A stretch of DNA of 39,994 bases from a virus. Where the stretch lies: positions 1 to 39,994 of IMG/VR virus record IMGVR_UViG_3300033998_000146. The stretch is one strand, 5' to 3'. A model generated the notes under the pieces. That model searched no databases. It had not been told where the DNA came from and was given only the letters and a program-made list of their open reading frames with translations. Shown in pieces: positions 27,290 through 35,956 of this stretch. The position numbers and the translations under genes were made by a program. Within the stretch, counting starts at the first letter, position 1, and each line of letters starts with the position of its first letter.

Positions 27290-29206
27290 ATGAGCTTACT
27301 GGATAAACTGAACAAGAAGAAACAAGCCAAACTCCTGGATCGTATTCGCGCCGAGTTGGAGTTGGCGGACGACCATTTTCAAAGCGTCATTATGCCCCAA
27401 ATAATCACTAGGCAGAAGATATACCGCGCCGCACTTGACCTCTACCAGGACATGTTCCCTCGCCTAAGCAAGCAGAGCAAGGCTCGCTCTTTCGACGTCA
27501 GAAACGTTGTCGAGTGGATCATGCCCGCTTTCATGAAGGCGTTCTTCTCTGAAAACGACTCCGTTGTCTCCATTGCCGCTGAATCAGATGAAGACTGGCA
27601 GAAGGCGATCAAGACCAAAAAACTCCTGGGGCACCAAATCCTGGTTGAGAATAAGGGTTTCTCTGTCTTCGAGAAGTGGATCGAGGAGGCGCTCGTGCTC
27701 AACCTCGGGGTTATCAAGTGTTACTGGGAGCGTACAGCTAAAGCGCTTGATCGGGAGTTGTACATCGATATTAACAACCTTGAGGAATTGCGCGCCGATC
27801 CCAACGTTGAAATAAAAGAAATCATACCTACAGACTCTGAGGACATAGTGAGGGTTATCTACGTCCGCAGGGAATTTTTGAAAAATCAGCCCATACTTGA
27901 GAACGTCCCGGTATCTGAACTCAGGTGGACGCCGTGGGCTAAGTCTCTTGGCGAGGATTGTCCCATGATAGCCCACCACGTACCGGTTACCGTGGATATG
28001 CTCAAGAGACGGGAACGTGCCGGAGTGTACAGAAACATCGACAAGGCGCTGAAGAATGCAGAGGACGCCTCGTTCAATGAGCTGGATCTTCTGCAGAACC
28101 CAAGCCTCCAGGACGTTCAGTACTACGAGGACGGCAACCGCATGGTGCACATCGATGAGGTGTACATGTTCAGCGACATCGATGGCGACGGAGTGATGGA
28201 GCCTATAGTCGCCACCGTTTGCGGGAATACTCTGATACGCCTGGACGAAAACCCGAACAAGCGACATCCCTTCTTCTGGCTGTCCACTTATAGGGATCCC
28301 TATAAAGTGTTTGGTGAGGATTCGCTGGCGGAGATCATCGGTGAATTCCAGCACTTCAAGACGGCCATGTTCAGGCAGGTTTCTGTCAATTTGTCAATAA
28401 ACAATAGCCCAAGGAAGTTTGTAAACGGCAACGCCATAAACATAGACGATCTCATCAAGGACAAAGAGTGGGTGAGGGTTACCGGCAACCCGAGGGAGGC
28501 TGTATATCCCATGCCCACGCAGCCTTTGGCGCCGTGGACCATGACATTCCTGGAGGTTTTGGAGCGCCACATAGAGCAGTTATCCGGCCGGAGCCGTGTT
28601 ATGCGCGGCATGATAGAGGGTGCCAAAGCGGATACCGCTCACGGCATGCAGCTTCTGTTCGACGCCGGCAACGCAAAGCTGAACAGTATTGTTCGCAAGT
28701 TCGCCGAGTGCGACGGCGGAGTTATAGATATGCTGAGGTACATGATCAAGCTGAACAGCTTGTACATGGACCAAAAGAAGGTAGTGCGCCTCATCAACGA
28801 CAAGTTGGACGTTTCAATGGACGACCTTGACGGCAAATACGACCTGGTGGTCAATTCCGGTGTCGGTGTCAGCGATAAAGAAATGCAGACACAGGCGCTC
28901 CAGTTGTACGTGGCCAAGATATTCCCGCAGGCTTTGGAGCTTGGAGTGGCCGACGCCAGGCACTATGTAAAGGCCGGCAAGGCGTTGCTGAAACTTGCCG
29001 GGCTTGAGGATTCTGACAGCTACTTTGTGAATGAGGAGGAGGTGATGCCCATTGGAGCAATACCCAATAACGCTGGAGGAACGCCTTCAGCGCTCCCGAA
29101 TAGCAAGGGACTTGAAAGCCTTCCTCCAGAAATCGCTGGGGCGCTGGGAGGAGGAGCTGATCCGCTCCCTAAAGAAATCAGAATGCAGCCGAGACGAGGT
29201 TTATAA
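27290..29206 (+). CDS. portal protein
   Basis: This 638-residue protein lies between large terminase and scaffold, where the portal is expected. Typical elements are the N-terminal basic helices, VRNVVEWIMPAFMKAFF (about 71-87), a long alpha/beta wing, a central IEQLSGRSRVMRGMIEG segment, then ATAHG-like DTAHGMQLLFDAGN. The C-terminal tail, rich in Gly and Pro, is followed by LPKEIRMQPRRGL. It forms the ring through which DNA enters the head. It resembles the broad podovirus portal group. The start is preceded by GAGGTGTAGCGT. The last 155 bases overlap another gene. Confidence 0.88.
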   Translation: MSLLDKLNKKKQAKLLDRIRAELELADDHFQSVIMPQIITRQKIYRAALDLYQDMFPRLSKQSKARSFDVRNVVEWIMPAFMKAFFSENDSVVSIAAESDEDWQKAIKTKKLLGHQILVENKGFSVFEKWIEEALVLNLGVIKCYWERTAKALDRELYIDINNLEELRADPNVEIKEIIPTDSEDIVRVIYVRREFLKNQPILENVPVSELRWTPWAKSLGEDCPMIAHHVPVTVDMLKRRERAGVYRNIDKALKNAEDASFNELDLLQNPSLQDVQYYEDGNRMVHIDEVYMFSDIDGDGVMEPIVATVCGNTLIRLDENPNKRHPFFWLSTYRDPYKVFGEDSLAEIIGEFQHFKTAMFRQVSVNLSINNSPRKFVNGNAINIDDLIKDKEWVRVTGNPREAVYPMPTQPLAPWTMTFLEVLERHIEQLSGRSRVMRGMIEGAKADTAHGMQLLFDAGNAKLNSIVRKFAECDGGVIDMLRYMIKLNSLYMDQKKVVRLINDKLDVSMDDLDGKYDLVVNSGVGVSDKEMQTQALQLYVAKIFPQALELGVADARHYVKAGKALLKLAGLEDSDSYFVNEEEVMPIGAIPNNAGGTPSALPNSKGLESLPPEIAGALGGGADPLPKEIRMQPRRGL

Positions 29207-29318
29207 AATTCATTGCCTATTAGTAGCGAAGGAAGAGTTTGAGTCCGCACTGGACAGAATGATTGATGATGGTCTTATCGCCGAGTTTGAGGCGAAAGAA
29301 GAGCAACAGGAAAAATAA
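29052..29318 (+). CDS. small helical protein overlapping the portal 3' end
   Basis: The 88-residue frame starts at TTG 29052, 9 bases after GAGGAGGAGGTGAT, inside the portal gene, and runs 112 bases past its stop. The protein is all charged helix (RIARDLKAFLQKSLGRWEEE, KEEFESALDRMIDDGLIAEF). A strong ribosome site inside a gene, plus a frame that extends beyond it, argues for real translation. Small proteins at this position in podoviruses are often assembly chaperones. Function here is unknown. Confidence 0.65.
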   Translation: MEQYPITLEERLQRSRIARDLKAFLQKSLGRWEEELIRSLKKSECSRDEVYKIHCLLVAKEEFESALDRMIDDGLIAEFEAKEEQQEK

Positions 29319-29368
29319 TAATTGAGACGGCGACAACCGCATAGCGGACCGCCTAGGGAGGTTATTGA

Positions 29369-30412
29369 ATGGATATGGAAACACGGGACAATCGCACAGC
29401 GAACCCCGTAGACGAGTACTTTGCACTTGACGAGAACGGCAACCTGACCATCAGTGGCGACCCCATCACTATTGATGAGGACAAGAAGAAAGAACAGGAC
29501 AACGTTGAGCAGGAGATACCTGCTGCCGACGACCCTGGAGAAGTGAGCGCTGATGATGAGGAACCCGAGCAAGAGGAACCCATTGAGCAAATGGAGCCAA
29601 CTGGCGAGGAAGAAGAGACTGAGGAAGTAAAGCCGTATACCCCTGAAGAGCTTGACGCGACTGACTTTGATAAGGTCGATATTCATCGCCTGCCGCCCGA
29701 GTTGAAGGCGGTTTACAACCGCATGAGAGCAGGGTTCGGCAAGAAGATGGAGGAGTTGGCCGAGGAGCGGAAAGCGATCCAGGAGGAGCTGAGAAGACTC
29801 AGAGAAGAGCTTGCTGCACGCCAGGCTCCGCAACCGCCTGTAGACCGCCTGTCTTTCGCAAGACAGATAAGCGGGTATGCAAAACAGCAGGCGTGCGAGA
29901 TGTTAGGTATATCACCTGAGGATTTTGATCCGTTCGATGTAACACACCAGGCAACCCTACAGCTTGCGACAAACAGGTTGTACGACACGTACAAAGAAAA
30001 CCTGCGCAGGCAGCAGGAAGAGGAGTTGCGACAGCAACAGCTTCGCGAGGCTGAGGAACAAAAGCGCCGTGAATTTGACGCTCTTGTGGATAGCTACCGC
30101 AAGAAAGAGCCCAACTTCGAGAAGATATACAACTACTTCCCTGAATGGGCAAACAATATGCCCGCATATCAGAGAGACCAAATGCAGGCTGAGTTCGCCA
30201 AGGGGAATATTGAAGGATTAAAGAAGTGGTTCGACAAATGTCGGGCCGATTGGTACGCAAAAAACAAAAAACCTGAGCCCCCACAAGTAGAGAGACCCGG
30301 GGCGTCCGTTGGCCAGCAGTCACAACCGAAAAGGGTGTCTGCTGATAAGTTTGGATCAATGACGCCCGAGGAGAAAGTCAAATTCCTTCTTGAATGGGGG
30401 TATGCAGATTAG
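29369..30412 (+). CDS. scaffolding protein
   Basis: The 347-residue protein has a very acidic N-terminal third (residues 15-95, for example EEPEQEEPIEQ). Coiled coils follow near 115-150 (MEELAEERKAIQEELRRLRE) and 205-240 (Gln/Arg/Glu-rich), and the C-terminus is basic (SQPKRVSADKFGSMTPEEKV). Acidic, coiled-coil and placed directly before the capsid gene is the usual scaffold signature. It would template procapsid assembly and then leave. The start follows AGGGAGG. Confidence 0.85.
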   Translation: MDMETRDNRTANPVDEYFALDENGNLTISGDPITIDEDKKKEQDNVEQEIPAADDPGEVSADDEEPEQEEPIEQMEPTGEEEETEEVKPYTPEELDATDFDKVDIHRLPPELKAVYNRMRAGFGKKMEELAEERKAIQEELRRLREELAARQAPQPPVDRLSFARQISGYAKQQACEMLGISPEDFDPFDVTHQATLQLATNRLYDTYKENLRRQQEEELRQQQLREAEEQKRREFDALVDSYRKKEPNFEKIYNYFPEWANNMPAYQRDQMQAEFAKGNIEGLKKWFDKCRADWYAKNKKPEPPQVERPGASVGQQSQPKRVSADKFGSMTPEEKVKFLLEWGYAD

Positions 30413-30424
30413 GAGGAATGAAAT

Positions 30425-31309
30425 ATGGGTGCAAACACTTATGTAGCCGTTGGTAACAAGGAGGATATGACCGATCTTGTTCTAAACATATCCCCTTCCG
30501 ACACTCCTATTACCTCTGCCATAGGCAAAGGTAAACCAGCAACTGGGACTGTTCATTCGTGGCTAGAGGATACTCTGCCCACTCCAACCGATAACGCCGC
30601 GGTTGAGGGTGCCGAGTTTACCGTGTCCGATCCCGACCCCCGTGTAGAGCTGATGAACTACACGCAGATCTTTAGGCGCGGCTACAAAGTTACCGGATCC
30701 CAGGAGGCCGCAGACAAGTACGGCGTCAAGTCTGAAATAGCCTACCAGATGTCCAAGGCTATGAAGGCGCTTGCTCTTGACATAGAGAAAGCAATAATCG
30801 AGAACGCCTCCGCCGTACAGGGAGACGCAACGTCCACTCCAAGGAAGATGGGCGGTGTTCCCTACTTCATAACCACAAACGTCCTGGACAACTCCGGTAC
30901 CCCAAGGGATCTCACCGAAGACCTGCTCAACGATGCCATACAGGCCGCGTGGAATGCTGGCGGTAACCCTGATATGGTGGTAGTTTCCGGTAAGACCAAG
31001 AGAGCAATCTCCAATTGGACCACCAACGTAGACAGAACGTTCCCCGTTGACAAGACCAAGCTTACTAGGAAGATAGACGTTTACGAGTCCGACTTCGGCC
31101 TTGTGAAGATCGTCGCCGACAGGTGGATGCCCAACGAGAAGGCGTTCGTGCTGGATACCCAGTACTGGAAACTTAACACCTTCCGTCCGGTTAAAAAGTA
31201 CGTACTGCCCAAGACCGGCGACTCAGAGAAGCAGGTTCTCCTCGGAGAGCTTACCCTTTCCGGCATGGCCGAGAAGGCCAGTGCCATAATCACTGACCTA
31301 CAGCCATAA
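30425..31309 (+). CDS. major capsid protein (SU10/DUF5309-like)
   Basis: The 294-residue protein shows the family pattern from the start: DMTDLVLNISPSDTPITSAI (residues about 15-34), TVHSWLEDTLPTP, NYTQIFRRGYKVTGSQEAAD, AKALALDIEKAIIENA-type helix, MGGVPYFI and VVVSGKTKRAISNW. This is the HK97-fold SU10/DUF5309 capsid group. There is no long prohead delta domain; a separate scaffold gene precedes it. The start follows TTAGGAGG. It should be among the most highly expressed late genes. Confidence 0.92.
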   Translation: MGANTYVAVGNKEDMTDLVLNISPSDTPITSAIGKGKPATGTVHSWLEDTLPTPTDNAAVEGAEFTVSDPDPRVELMNYTQIFRRGYKVTGSQEAADKYGVKSEIAYQMSKAMKALALDIEKAIIENASAVQGDATSTPRKMGGVPYFITTNVLDNSGTPRDLTEDLLNDAIQAAWNAGGNPDMVVVSGKTKRAISNWTTNVDRTFPVDKTKLTRKIDVYESDFGLVKIVADRWMPNEKAFVLDTQYWKLNTFRPVKKYVLPKTGDSEKQVLLGELTLSGMAEKASAIITDLQP

Positions 31310-31324
31310 ACTAGCATGACTGAC

Positions 31325-31347
31325 GTGGGCGGCCTTGTGTCGCCCAC
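31325..31347 (+). terminator. hairpin after the capsid gene, possible attenuator
   Basis: GTGGGCG (31325-31331), 9-base loop, CGCCCAC (31341-31347), then ACTATTTTATG. The T-run is weak, so partial termination or mRNA end protection is more likely than full termination. Confidence 0.55.
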
Positions 31348-31368
31348 ACTATTTTATGAGGTGGTTCT

Positions 31369-31680
31369 ATGAGAAAAACATACCTGTGGGAAGATGGAGA
31401 CAGTATCTACGTCCGGCATGTTTACAATGCTGATGACATCTATGCCCAAAACGCAATAGAGAGACAGAGTAACAAAGGCTTTACCCGTGGCCACAAAGGG
31501 TTTGGCGGCAACCTCAGAAAGGTAGCCTCAATACCAATGGACGACCTCGAAAGACTGGCTAGAGAAGGAAACCAGGACGCCGTTTGCGCTATAGCCGGCA
31601 GTGGAGAAGACGCCACGCAGGCGTTGCGCAGGCTTATTCGCCAGCATCCTGAATGGCGTAGCTCCGAGGGGGCGATATAA
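31369..31680 (+). CDS. hypothetical virion-region protein (103 aa)
   Basis: The start follows GAGGTGGTTCT. The protein has a hydrophilic N-terminus (LWEDGDSIYVRHVYNADDIY), a Gly-rich basic patch (RGHKGFGGNLRKVASIP) and a helical C-terminus (LERLAREGNQDAVCAIAGSG). The stop is followed at once by the next ATG. Between capsid and adaptor genes it may be a head decoration or assembly protein. No family is recognised. Confidence 0.7.
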   Translation: MRKTYLWEDGDSIYVRHVYNADDIYAQNAIERQSNKGFTRGHKGFGGNLRKVASIPMDDLERLAREGNQDAVCAIAGSGEDATQALRRLIRQHPEWRSSEGAI

Positions 31681-32196
31681 ATGATATACATTGACAAACT
31701 GGCCGGTGCTGCGCGGTTCAAAGTCAAGGACACCATGAAGCAGAAGTATTCAGACTATGAAATTGCGCAGGCCATAACGCATGCCATACATACTGCCTTC
31801 GGTGTGCTTATGACTATAGGTAGTCCATTTACGAAAAAGGTTCTGGAGTTGACTTTTACTGACGGGAAAGCGTCCCTGCCCAGCGATTTTGCCGGCATGA
31901 TCGGTCTATATAGTGATGTCGCCAGAGAGACCCCTATCGACTACGAGATTAGAGGAGGAGAGATCTTTTCTGACGCGGGGACGGCGTATATCGAATACCA
32001 GTTTATGCCTCCATCGTTCAATGAACCCTCCGGGGCCGTGAGTTTGCCAAGCAGTATGCATATTCCGCTTGTAAACATGGTTGTGGCCTCGCTTGAGAAC
32101 AAGTATGCAGAGGTGCAGAATATCGCGGATAACGAAATATTGAGAATGGCGACCGGGGCTTACGGAGCGTTCCCATACTCTACCGGGCTTGTGTAG
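31681..32196 (+). CDS. head-tail adaptor protein 1
   Basis: The 171-residue protein begins with a helical region (YSDYEIAQAITHAIHTAF), followed by beta strands (VLELTFTDGKASLPSDFAGM) and a helical end (HIPLVNMVVASLENKYAEVQ). This helix-beta-helix order and its place after the capsid match podovirus head-tail adaptors. It has the same overall layout as the next gene (YSDxEIxxxI and a final VxMVVAxLxxN helix), so the two look like diverged duplicates. Confidence 0.65.
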   Translation: MIYIDKLAGAARFKVKDTMKQKYSDYEIAQAITHAIHTAFGVLMTIGSPFTKKVLELTFTDGKASLPSDFAGMIGLYSDVARETPIDYEIRGGEIFSDAGTAYIEYQFMPPSFNEPSGAVSLPSSMHIPLVNMVVASLENKYAEVQNIADNEILRMATGAYGAFPYSTGLV

Positions 32197-32208
32197 GGGG
32201 TGTTCGCT

Positions 32209-32661
32209 GTGAGGGTTGACGCTTTTTTGGCAAAGCTCCGTCCTATGATTTTTGATTCCGGAGGCGTTGGATACTCAGACTCCGAATTGATTGACTATAT
32301 AAACGCCGGCATACTGGCGCATTGCAACGACTGCATACGGAACGGGCACGCTTCGTTCCTGCTGAAGGAGGTTCGTTTCCAGTACGGCGACACCGCTCCC
32401 GATGATGTTCTGGCATGGGCGGGCCAGTTTCCAATGGAGATCCACAACGGCCAAGTGGTACCGTATGATGGGAGCGTTGTTGCAAAGTACTACGCGCACC
32501 CAGGGTCCGTAGCCTCAACTGATGATGAGATCCCCATACCTAATACGCATATCCCGCGACTATTGTCGGTGGTAACGGCACTTGCCTTGAACAGAAACGA
32601 GTATGACATATCACAGGACGTGGCAATAGCTAACCGCATGCTTGGTCCGAAGGGAGGCTAA
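32209..32661 (+). CDS. head-tail adaptor protein 2
   Basis: About 150 residues from GTG 32209, which is 6 bases after GGGGGTG; GTG 32200 lies inside that ribosome site. The N-terminal helices (VGYSDSELIDYINAGILAHC) parallel those of the upstream adaptor. A central beta region and a C-terminal helix (PRLLSVVTALALNRNEYDIS) follow. It probably joins the portal ring to the tail hub. It overlaps neither neighbour and is 2 bases from the next gene. Confidence 0.65.
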   Translation: MRVDAFLAKLRPMIFDSGGVGYSDSELIDYINAGILAHCNDCIRNGHASFLLKEVRFQYGDTAPDDVLAWAGQFPMEIHNGQVVPYDGSVVAKYYAHPGSVASTDDEIPIPNTHIPRLLSVVTALALNRNEYDISQDVAIANRMLGPKGG

Positions 32662-32663
32662 CA

Positions 32664-34097
32664 ATGCCTAAAGCCAGGAGCAAACACGAGGCTATAGGCG
32701 TTTTGACCTTTGATGACTTTACTGGCGGTGAGGTTTACGGTGTTTCTCCTGAGTCTTTACAGAATAACCAGCTGCAACTGCTGAAAAACTGGGAGTTCGA
32801 GAGTGTAACGTCGCAGCCCAAGGTTGTATATCCGTTTGAGGTTTTTTGTGATATAGGCGCTGAGATCACCTCGATCTTCTGCAATTACCACGACGGATAT
32901 TTCCTGGTGGCTTGTGGCCAAACCCTTAAAAAGGTTGTTCTCACCACTGGAGAAGTAATCGATATTGAAGGCACTCTCTCTGGAGCGGAACCTCCCTCGT
33001 TTGCCATGTGGGGTCAGTCGCCACGGGTGGTGCTTATAGCCTCCGGCGGGAAACTCCAAAGCTTTGACGGCAGCACGCTGACTGACGTTGACACTTCCCC
33101 TGACTGCGACATTGTCTTTGTCCGTGCTCCCGCGGGGCGCGTTGTTGTTGCAAAGAAAGGCGATGACACGTTGTACTATTCCGCCGTTGGTGACTACACA
33201 AACTGGACCGATGATCCGCAGGACGACTCATCGGCTAAGTCAATAAATGTTGGTTATAAAGACTCCGGTGACATAATCGCTATTCAGCCTATGCCGTCGG
33301 ATATAGTTGTGTTCAAAACGTCCGGACGCATATTTAGGGTAAAAGGCGAATTCCCCGATTGGGCGATCGTTGAGACCCAATCGATGGAGCATGTTATCTC
33401 CAAAGACTGCGTTGTTCGTGTATCGAACGATGTTGTCTATATGACCAAAAGCGGACTAAAGGAACTCTCAGTTACGGAAAAATACGGTGACATTCTGCAA
33501 AGCCCCCTGGCCGAAAACGTCAACCGCTATCTGGCCAAGAGCAGTACGAGCGCTGCGAAGATATGGCACATTCCATCCAGGAACCAAATATACGTCAATC
33601 CGAACGGATCTAATGTGTGCTGGATTCTTCATTTGGGCATTGGGGAAAGGCAGGCGTGGAGTCACGTAGTCTTTGACTTCAACGTCAACTTTGTCCTCGA
33701 TGTCGGCGGCAGAATCTACCTGGCCGGTGCGGATAAGCTGTACATACAGTCGGACTTCCCGGGGCAGTTGCAGGCAAGCATGAAGCTGAAGAGATACATA
33801 TTTGACCACGACGTCATAGTGAAGCGCGTTATCTTATATCTGCAACCCGATACCGTATCGCATGGGGCATTCATGATTGGACGGTACGCTATCCCGTTCA
33901 GTACAAGCGCCATGGGGGACGTCGCTTACGATGATAGTGACGTTGCTTACAGTGACGCTGATCCGATATATACCCTTGGAGAAACGGCGATCGAACGCAG
34001 GGTGAACATACGCACCAGGTCGATCGAACCGGAAGTAATCATCACTGAGGGTAGCGCGTCCATACGAAAAATTACGATAGTGTATGCGGAGGTGTAA
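32664..34097 (+). CDS. tail hub/stabilisation protein, beta-propeller-like
   Basis: The 477-residue protein is almost all beta with repeated four-strand blades: FCNYHDGYFLVACGQTLKKV, SPRVVLIASGGKLQSFDGST, RVVVAKKGDDTLYYSAVGDY with NWTDDP, DIVVFKTSGRIFRVKG and DVVYMTKSGLKELSV. Such repeats and the place after two adaptors match podovirus tail hub or nozzle proteins (P22 gp10-like, T7 gp12-like). It would form the conical tail through which DNA leaves. Confidence 0.75.
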   Translation: MPKARSKHEAIGVLTFDDFTGGEVYGVSPESLQNNQLQLLKNWEFESVTSQPKVVYPFEVFCDIGAEITSIFCNYHDGYFLVACGQTLKKVVLTTGEVIDIEGTLSGAEPPSFAMWGQSPRVVLIASGGKLQSFDGSTLTDVDTSPDCDIVFVRAPAGRVVVAKKGDDTLYYSAVGDYTNWTDDPQDDSSAKSINVGYKDSGDIIAIQPMPSDIVVFKTSGRIFRVKGEFPDWAIVETQSMEHVISKDCVVRVSNDVVYMTKSGLKELSVTEKYGDILQSPLAENVNRYLAKSSTSAAKIWHIPSRNQIYVNPNGSNVCWILHLGIGERQAWSHVVFDFNVNFVLDVGGRIYLAGADKLYIQSDFPGQLQASMKLKRYIFDHDVIVKRVILYLQPDTVSHGAFMIGRYAIPFSTSAMGDVAYDDSDVAYSDADPIYTLGETAIERRVNIRTRSIEPEVIITEGSASIRKITIVYAEV

Positions 34098-34100
34098 TTA

Positions 34101-34784
34101 ATGTCTCAATGGAGACCGCAATATCCGGTAGATTTTGCCCCTGACGGAGACCTCACGAATACTGCGATACAGAAGATAATAAATGAGTTCTCCCTGGCGG
34201 TGTATCCCTTTTTGAACAGGCTCCGCACCTATGACGCCGGTCCAACGCCGCCTACAGATCCGGTAGAAAATTCTTTTTGGCTGGACACATCTGCTGTTGC
34301 TGGCGGCGGGAATGCAGTGCTCAAAAGATACACTGGGGGCGAATGGGTGTCCGACGTGGCGATCCCTAACGCTGAATATCTGGGAGGATATACTGCCGAT
34401 GATCTGTTGTCACTGGCAATACTTAGAGCAAACCCAATCGTTGATGCCCCCTTTCCGTTTGGGGCTCATCCGGCCGGGTTTACCCTGAAAACCTACTCGG
34501 CTGGAGAGACTACCATTGACTGGAATTACGGGAACAAACAACTCTACATCCTGAGCGGGAGCAAGTCTCTGTCCTTTGTCAATCCGCCTTTTGCTACCAA
34601 CCTGGTTTTCATGATAAAGCATGCCGTTACTGGCGCTAACATTACCTGGCCTGCCAACGTAAAATGGAATGATAAAACTCCTCCCGATTTTACCGACGCC
34701 TACATCAACCGTGTGGATATAGTGACGTTCTTCTTTGACGGCACTTACTACTACGGCATGGCTGCGTACGACTTCGGGGTGTGA
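34101..34784 (+). CDS. tail protein (227 aa), fiber-base-like
   Basis: The N-terminal 40 residues are helical (NTAIQKIINEFSLAVYPFLN), which fits a tail-attachment segment. After PTPPTDPVENSFWLDTSA, the middle and C-terminus are beta-rich (KQLYILSGSKSLSFVNPPFA, INRVDIVTFFFDGTYYYGMA). The last part looks like the beta sandwich that closes many tail-fiber proteins. A role as the fiber base or a short adhesin is inferred from position. Confidence 0.65.
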   Translation: MSQWRPQYPVDFAPDGDLTNTAIQKIINEFSLAVYPFLNRLRTYDAGPTPPTDPVENSFWLDTSAVAGGGNAVLKRYTGGEWVSDVAIPNAEYLGGYTADDLLSLAILRANPIVDAPFPFGAHPAGFTLKTYSAGETTIDWNYGNKQLYILSGSKSLSFVNPPFATNLVFMIKHAVTGANITWPANVKWNDKTPPDFTDAYINRVDIVTFFFDGTYYYGMAAYDFGV

Positions 34785-34790
34785 TGTATT

Positions 34791-35618
34791 ATGCCGGCTA
34801 ATTTCTCAAGTACAGGAAACATCACGTTGGGCGGGTATCACCAGTACGGCAACTTTACATTGAACGCTGGGCATACGTTGTTTGTTGGAAGCTCAAGTTA
34901 TCAGTATTATGGATACACACCACTTCCCAACGATCCGACCAAGTATTGTGTGATCATTCACTGCACTGGCACGTGCCGGATACACGGGAAAATAGACGCC
35001 TTTGCCCGCGGCCCATTTGGTCTTGACTACGAGGTTCTTGTTTGCGGGCATAAAGATCGTGGTATTCCAGGTTATAGTGCTGATGGAGTGCTGGGCGGTG
35101 CCGGTGGGCGTTACCACCACTACAGCAGAGGCAACTACCTTGTGCGCAGCGGACTGTGTCCCCAGTCGGGCGCCGTCAGCGAAAGCATGTCCGCAGACTA
35201 CGCCACTGCCATGAACTATCTTATGAGCAAGAAGCGTGAGTGGCCGTTCTATGTCTACGGCGGCGGCGGATCCGGCGGAACATATAATGACGTTTGGAAC
35301 CCTGTACGAGGCGGCGGCGGGGTCTGGATACAGGCGAGGCGCATTATATTTGACGGGGAAATCGACGCAAGGGGCGCTCCTGGAACGCTTTATAACTGGA
35401 CCGGCCCGTGGCACAACGGCAATGACTGTTATGCCGGCGGAGGTGGCGGCGGAGTTGTTGTAATGATCGCTGAGCAGGTGTTTGACTCCGGGGTCACCAA
35501 ACTGGACGGCGGGGCTAGGGGTTACGGGTGCGACACGTACTCCGATCCTGGAGGCAACGGCGTAAAGCTCGTTGTAACAGTCCCCTCTAAAGGTGTATTC
35601 CACGGTATGGTCTTTTAA
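34791..35618 (+). CDS. glycine-rich tail adhesin (275 aa)
   Basis: The 275-residue chain has an N-terminal beta part. Long Gly-rich loops follow (YVYGGGGSGGTYND, VRGGGGVW, YAGGGGGGVVVMIAEQ, LDGGARGYG). Several Cys and aromatic residues lie between them. Poly-Gly loops stacked on a core are known from phage adhesins that bind outer-membrane proteins or sugars. It probably contributes to host recognition together with the other tail proteins here. The start is ATG 34791, 6 bases after the upstream stop. Confidence 0.65.
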   Translation: MPANFSSTGNITLGGYHQYGNFTLNAGHTLFVGSSSYQYYGYTPLPNDPTKYCVIIHCTGTCRIHGKIDAFARGPFGLDYEVLVCGHKDRGIPGYSADGVLGGAGGRYHHYSRGNYLVRSGLCPQSGAVSESMSADYATAMNYLMSKKREWPFYVYGGGGSGGTYNDVWNPVRGGGGVWIQARRIIFDGEIDARGAPGTLYNWTGPWHNGNDCYAGGGGGGVVVMIAEQVFDSGVTKLDGGARGYGCDTYSDPGGNGVKLVVTVPSKGVFHGMVF

Positions 35619-35632
35619 GGCAGGTGTAGCCA

Positions 35633-35956
35633 ATGGCTGGAAAGTATAACATAAAGCTGAAACAGGGATGTTCAAAAATCCTGTTCTTTCGATCCAAGAG
35701 CGGTTTTGACCTTTCGACCTACACTTCCAAGTGCCAATTCCGCACGTCTTACAACGGGGACGTTGTTCTGGAACTCAACGAGTCTGCTGGTCTTCAGACC
35801 CAATCCGATGGGATATGGCTAACGATTGAAGACTATCAGACAAAGAATATGAGCGGTGGCGGAGTGTATGACCTCATGGTCACCAATGGCGCTAGGACAT
35901 ACTGTATCGTGGAAGGCGACTGGTCGGTTGAACCGGCGGTGACGAAGAATGTCTGA
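35633..35956 (+). CDS. small beta-sandwich tail protein (107 aa)
   Basis: The protein follows a pattern common in phage tail clusters: an N-terminal strand YNIKLKQGCSKILFFRSKSG, DLSTYTSKCQFRTSYNGDVV, then LTIEDYQTKNMSGGGVYDLM and a final strand CIVEGDWSVEPAVTKNV. This type forms an Ig-like or BppU-like sandwich. It overlaps the next gene by 8 bases, so the two are probably made together. Confidence 0.7.
   Translation: MAGKYNIKLKQGCSKILFFRSKSGFDLSTYTSKCQFRTSYNGDVVLELNESAGLQTQSDGIWLTIEDYQTKNMSGGGVYDLMVTNGARTYCIVEGDWSVEPAVTKNV

Noticed and set aside
27584-28354. 256-residue minus-strand ORF in the portal gene
   Set aside because: Antisense shadow of the portal; no other gene on that strand nearby.
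34893-35675. 260-residue minus-strand ORF in the adhesin gene
   Set aside because: Antisense shadow of Gly-rich coding sequence.
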